Source: Fidelibacterota bacterium (GTDB lineage Bacteria; Pseudomonadota; Alphaproteobacteria; Rhodospirillales; Rhodospirillaceae). Taken from it: a DNA stretch of 64,000 bases. Shown here piece by piece: positions 61,828-64,000 of this stretch (positions are counted from its first letter, which is position 1; each line of letters opens with the position of its first letter). The stretch covers positions 28,856 through 92,855 of the forward strand of contig CANJLF010000011.1 of the NCBI GenBank assembly GCA_947475295.1. The letters run 5' to 3'. Under the pieces are notes generated by a model. The model did no database searches, had not been told where the DNA came from, and was given only the letters and a program-made list of their open reading frames with translations. The translations under genes and the position numbers were made by a program.

Positions 61828-63837
61828 ATGGCGTCTTCCCTCGATCCCACAACCTCCCGCGCCCCGCACCTTCTCGCGGTGGCGAGCCCGACTGCGGATT
61901 TGGACCAATTTGCGCGCGAGGCTTTGTGGATGGCGCAGGAGCGTGATCTGGCTTTGACCTTGGCGGTGCGTTCCGTCCCACAAGGCGGCGCGCAGTTGAT
62001 GGGCTACACAACCTCCGCCGATCTCGCGGACTTTGCTGAACGCTGGGGGATCACCTTGGTGTCTTGGCGCAGCATCGAGGACATCGGCAACATCATCGCC
62101 GCCTGGAATTTCCGCGCGCCCACAGCCGTTGTGTTGGGTCCACGCAAAGGATGGGCGCTGCGTGCGGGATTATCGGGCGCCGTCATCGCCCGGCTCGAAA
62201 AGGCCGCCCGCGCGCAAGGCATCGAGGTCATTCCCGACCCCGGCCAGGACCGCCTGCCCGCGCCCGTGCTGGGCCTCGCCTGGCGCCTCGACGAACAGCG
62301 CCCGTGGTATCACGCCTATGTGCTCAGCGCCTTCGCGGTGTCGCTTGTGGCCATTCTGGTGAAGTGGCTGGGCGGCATCGTTCCGGCACAGAGCCTGGCC
62401 CCGTTGTTCCTCATGGCCGTCGTGTACAGCGCCAACGCCTACGGCATGGCGGCGGCGTCGTTCACGACACTGCTCAGCGTCGGGTTGTACAGCTACTTCT
62501 TCGGCGCCATTCCCTACGAGCCAAAATTCGCGCCGGAAGATGTGCTGCTGCTAATACTGTTTTTGCTGGTGGCCGCCATTACCAGCAACCTGTCCAGCGG
62601 CCTGCGGCGTCAGGCCAACCGCGCCCAGCGCCAAGCCCGCGAGGCGCGTGCGCTGTTTCAACTGACGCGCGACATCGCCATCGCCAGCGACACCGCCGCC
62701 ATCTTCCGCGCCATCGTGCAGCAGTGTAACGACATCTTCGATTGCGACACGGTGCTGCTGGCGCCCTTCACCGGCGGCGGTAACGACGCATCAGTGCGCG
62801 CCAGGACCTCGGCTCTGCAAACCGCCTATCCGCCCCACGCGACCTTGACCCAGGACGAGATCGAGGCCGCACGCTGGGCCTTTAGCCACGGCCAGCCCGC
62901 CGGGCGCGGCTTCGGCGTGTTCCCCGACATGAACGTGACCTTTCAGCCGCTGGCCACGGCCGATACCACCGTTGCCGTGTTGGCGCTAAAGAACGTCCCG
63001 CCGCCCATCGTCAAGTCCGCCGGCTTTCGCCGCGTCATTGGCTCCATCTGCCGTCTGGCCGCACTGGCGGTGGAACACACCTTGCGCAAGCAGGAATTGG
63101 AGACCGCGCGCATCGTCTCCCAGACCGAAGGCCTGCGCTCGGCGCTGCTCTCGGCCATTTCCCACGACTTCGGCACGCCGCTCGCGTCGATCATCGGATC
63201 GGCATCGAGCCTTTTGTCTTACGGCGCGACCTATTCCGCCGATGTGACCCAGGAACTGCTCGCCACCATCCTTGAAGAAGCCGAGCGCCTCAGCCGCTTT
63301 GTGAAAAACGTCATGCAGATGACCCGGCTGGAGTCCGGCGCCCTGGTGCCGCGCATGCAATGGGCCGACGTGGAAGACCTGATCTCCACATCTCTCGACG
63401 CCGCCCACCGCCGCCTTCGCAGCCACGAAGTCTATGCCGACGTAGCCGACGTGCTGCCGCTGGTGCAGGTGGACTTCGTGCTGATGGAAAGCGTGCTGGT
63501 GAACGTGCTCGACAACGCCGCCAAATATGCGCCGGCGGAGAGCGCGATCCAGGTTGTCGCGCGTAAAGTCGGCGGCGACGTCGCCATCGACATCTCCGAC
63601 CAAGGCCGCGGCATCGCGCCCGAAGACTTGGGCGCGGTCTTCGACAAATTCTTCCGCGCCAAACAGCGCGACCGCACGGTGCCGGGGACGGGTTTAGGTC
63701 TTGCGATCTGCAAAGGCATCGTCGAAGCCCACGGCGGCACCATTGAAGCCTTGAGCGAAGGCCCCGGGCGCGGTACCACCATTCGCATCCGCCTGCCCAT
63801 CAGAACGCCCGATGTGGCGTCGATAGCCGAGGTATGA
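61828..63837 (+). CDS. KdpD-like sensor histidine kinase (lacking the KdpD domain)
   Basis: A 669-residue membrane sensor kinase with the C-terminal two thirds of KdpD: a USP-like domain (residues about 10-130), four membrane helices of the DUF4118 type (VLSAFAVSLVAILVKWLGG ... LLLILFLLVAAITSNLSS), a GAF-like region, HisKA with the phospho-His about residue 446 (SAISHDFGTPLASIIG) and the HATPase (DNAAKYAP, ISDQGRGIAPEDLG, GTGLGLAICKG). The large KdpD N-terminal turgor-sensing domain is missing. TTG 61813 is a weaker start than ATG 61828. No kdpFABC is near. The partner regulator downstream is broken by an IS. Confidence 0.9.
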   Translation: MASSLDPTTSRAPHLLAVASPTADLDQFAREALWMAQERDLALTLAVRSVPQGGAQLMGYTTSADLADFAERWGITLVSWRSIEDIGNIIAAWNFRAPTAVVLGPRKGWALRAGLSGAVIARLEKAARAQGIEVIPDPGQDRLPAPVLGLAWRLDEQRPWYHAYVLSAFAVSLVAILVKWLGGIVPAQSLAPLFLMAVVYSANAYGMAAASFTTLLSVGLYSYFFGAIPYEPKFAPEDVLLLILFLLVAAITSNLSSGLRRQANRAQRQAREARALFQLTRDIAIASDTAAIFRAIVQQCNDIFDCDTVLLAPFTGGGNDASVRARTSALQTAYPPHATLTQDEIEAARWAFSHGQPAGRGFGVFPDMNVTFQPLATADTTVAVLALKNVPPPIVKSAGFRRVIGSICRLAALAVEHTLRKQELETARIVSQTEGLRSALLSAISHDFGTPLASIIGSASSLLSYGATYSADVTQELLATILEEAERLSRFVKNVMQMTRLESGALVPRMQWADVEDLISTSLDAAHRRLRSHEVYADVADVLPLVQVDFVLMESVLVNVLDNAAKYAPAESAIQVVARKVGGDVAIDISDQGRGIAPEDLGAVFDKFFRAKQRDRTVPGTGLGLAICKGIVEAHGGTIEALSEGPGRGTTIRIRLPIRTPDVASIAEV

Positions 63838-63876
63838 CGATGACCGGAACGACCGCGGGGGGACCGAAAGTTCTAG
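63834..63876 (+). pseudogene. 5' fragment of a KdpE-like response regulator, cut by an IS
   Basis: The ATG at 63834 overlaps the kinase stop (ATGA) and opens MTMTGTTAGGPKVL, the usual lead-in to a receiver domain (KVLVVDDE). After the third codon of that motif the sequence becomes the end of an IS element, so the receiver is missing. The rest of the gene would lie beyond the window. Confidence 0.65.
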
Positions 63877-64000
63877 GGTCAGGACCCATTAAATCTCTTG
63901 CGAGCTGAGTGATCGATTGATTCAATGGCGACGCACACGGAGGTGTCGCCATGGACGATCTGTTTATGCTTTCAGAGGCGCAGATGCGCCGTATCGCGCC
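63877..64000 (+). mobile_element. IS5-family insertion sequence, left end (runs off the window)
   Basis: Begins about 63877 with GGTCAGGACCCATTAAATC, the type of terminal repeat found in IS5-family elements, after TAG at 63874-63876 (possible target duplication). It contains the start of the transposase gene at 63951. The right end is outside the window. Confidence 0.75.
63951..64000 (+). CDS. IS5-family transposase, N-terminal fragment
   Basis: The first 16 codons, MDDLFMLSEAQMRRIA, match the start of IS5-family transposases (MDDLFxLSxAQMxRIEP). GGAGG lies seven to eleven bases before the ATG. Truncated by the window edge. Confidence 0.8.
   Translation, partial: MDDLFMLSEAQMRRIA

Overview
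The window is a 64 kb stretch of a high-GC alphaproteobacterial chromosome. The evidence is the gene content and order: a complete Rrf2-sufBCDSUTA iron-sulfur operon, the block aroQ-accB-accC-aat facing DUF2155/MlaD/NDUFA12 (the last a complex I accessory subunit of alphaproteobacteria and mitochondria), and the divergent pair rne / amidase-mrcA-prfB. I cannot name the genus. A Rhodospirillales- or Micropepsales-like uncultured lineage is a guess.

Layout. 1-10 kb: tyrS (5' cut by the window edge), a YhdP/AsmA-like giant, glnE, a peroxiredoxin with a histone-like Lys-rich tail, and a DUF455 ferritin-like protein. 9-18 kb: prfB (with its programmed +1 frameshift intact), mrcA and a cell-wall amidase on the minus strand, divergent from rne, whose protein carries a His-Asp repeat. 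18-27 kb: an aminotransferase, a gamma-glutamyltransferase-like lipoprotein, an M48-TPR protease, a DsbA-like protein, small secreted or lipoprotein genes, an orphan flagellar hook-type protein and thiS-thiG. 27-32 kb: aroQ-accB-accC-aat, converging on DUF2155, two tandem MCE/MlaD proteins and NDUFA12. 32-46 kb: B12-dependent ribonucleotide reductase with a structured leader, a CD-NTase-like nucleotidyltransferase, AsmA, serA, RidA, a FemAB/GNAT-like protein, a RAYT-type transposase, a thioesterase and parE. 46-51 kb: hypotheticals, a 3-hydroxyisobutyryl-CoA hydrolase-like protein, the tail of a lost DHA2 permease beside tRNA-Val(GAC), an N-formylglutamate amidohydrolase, a HIG1-type membrane protein and a receiver-domain protein. 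51-58 kb: the suf operon. 58-62 kb: znuA divergent from zur-znuC-znuB over a Zur box. 62-64 kb: a KdpD-like kinase followed by a response regulator broken by an IS5-type element that runs off the window.

The most unusual feature is a repeat family. A 23-bp palindrome (arm TAATTCGTACC, centre A or T, then the inverted arm) occurs 13 times at eight loci, all between 23.9 and 46.3 kb and nearly all between genes. Copies flank a RAYT (REP-associated Y1 transposase) on both sides. At seven gene ends the outer TAA or TAG of the palindrome is itself the stop codon of the neighbouring gene, and in one case a copy carries the TTG start codon of a small secreted HNH-like protein. Several copies are paired in inverted orientation like REPINs. 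This looks like a non-canonical REP/RAYT system (no GTAG foot) that lives on gene 3' ends. At least three other palindromic repeat types are present, including one with the classical GTAG foot.

Regulatory logic visible in the sequence: an IscR type-1-like site in front of the Rrf2-suf operon, a Zur palindrome between znuA and zur, a probable NrdR box and a folded leader ahead of nrdJ, and the prfB autoregulatory frameshift. Metal homeostasis (zinc import, Fe-S assembly) and envelope maintenance (AsmA/YhdP, MlaD, PBP1a, amidase) are the main functional themes.
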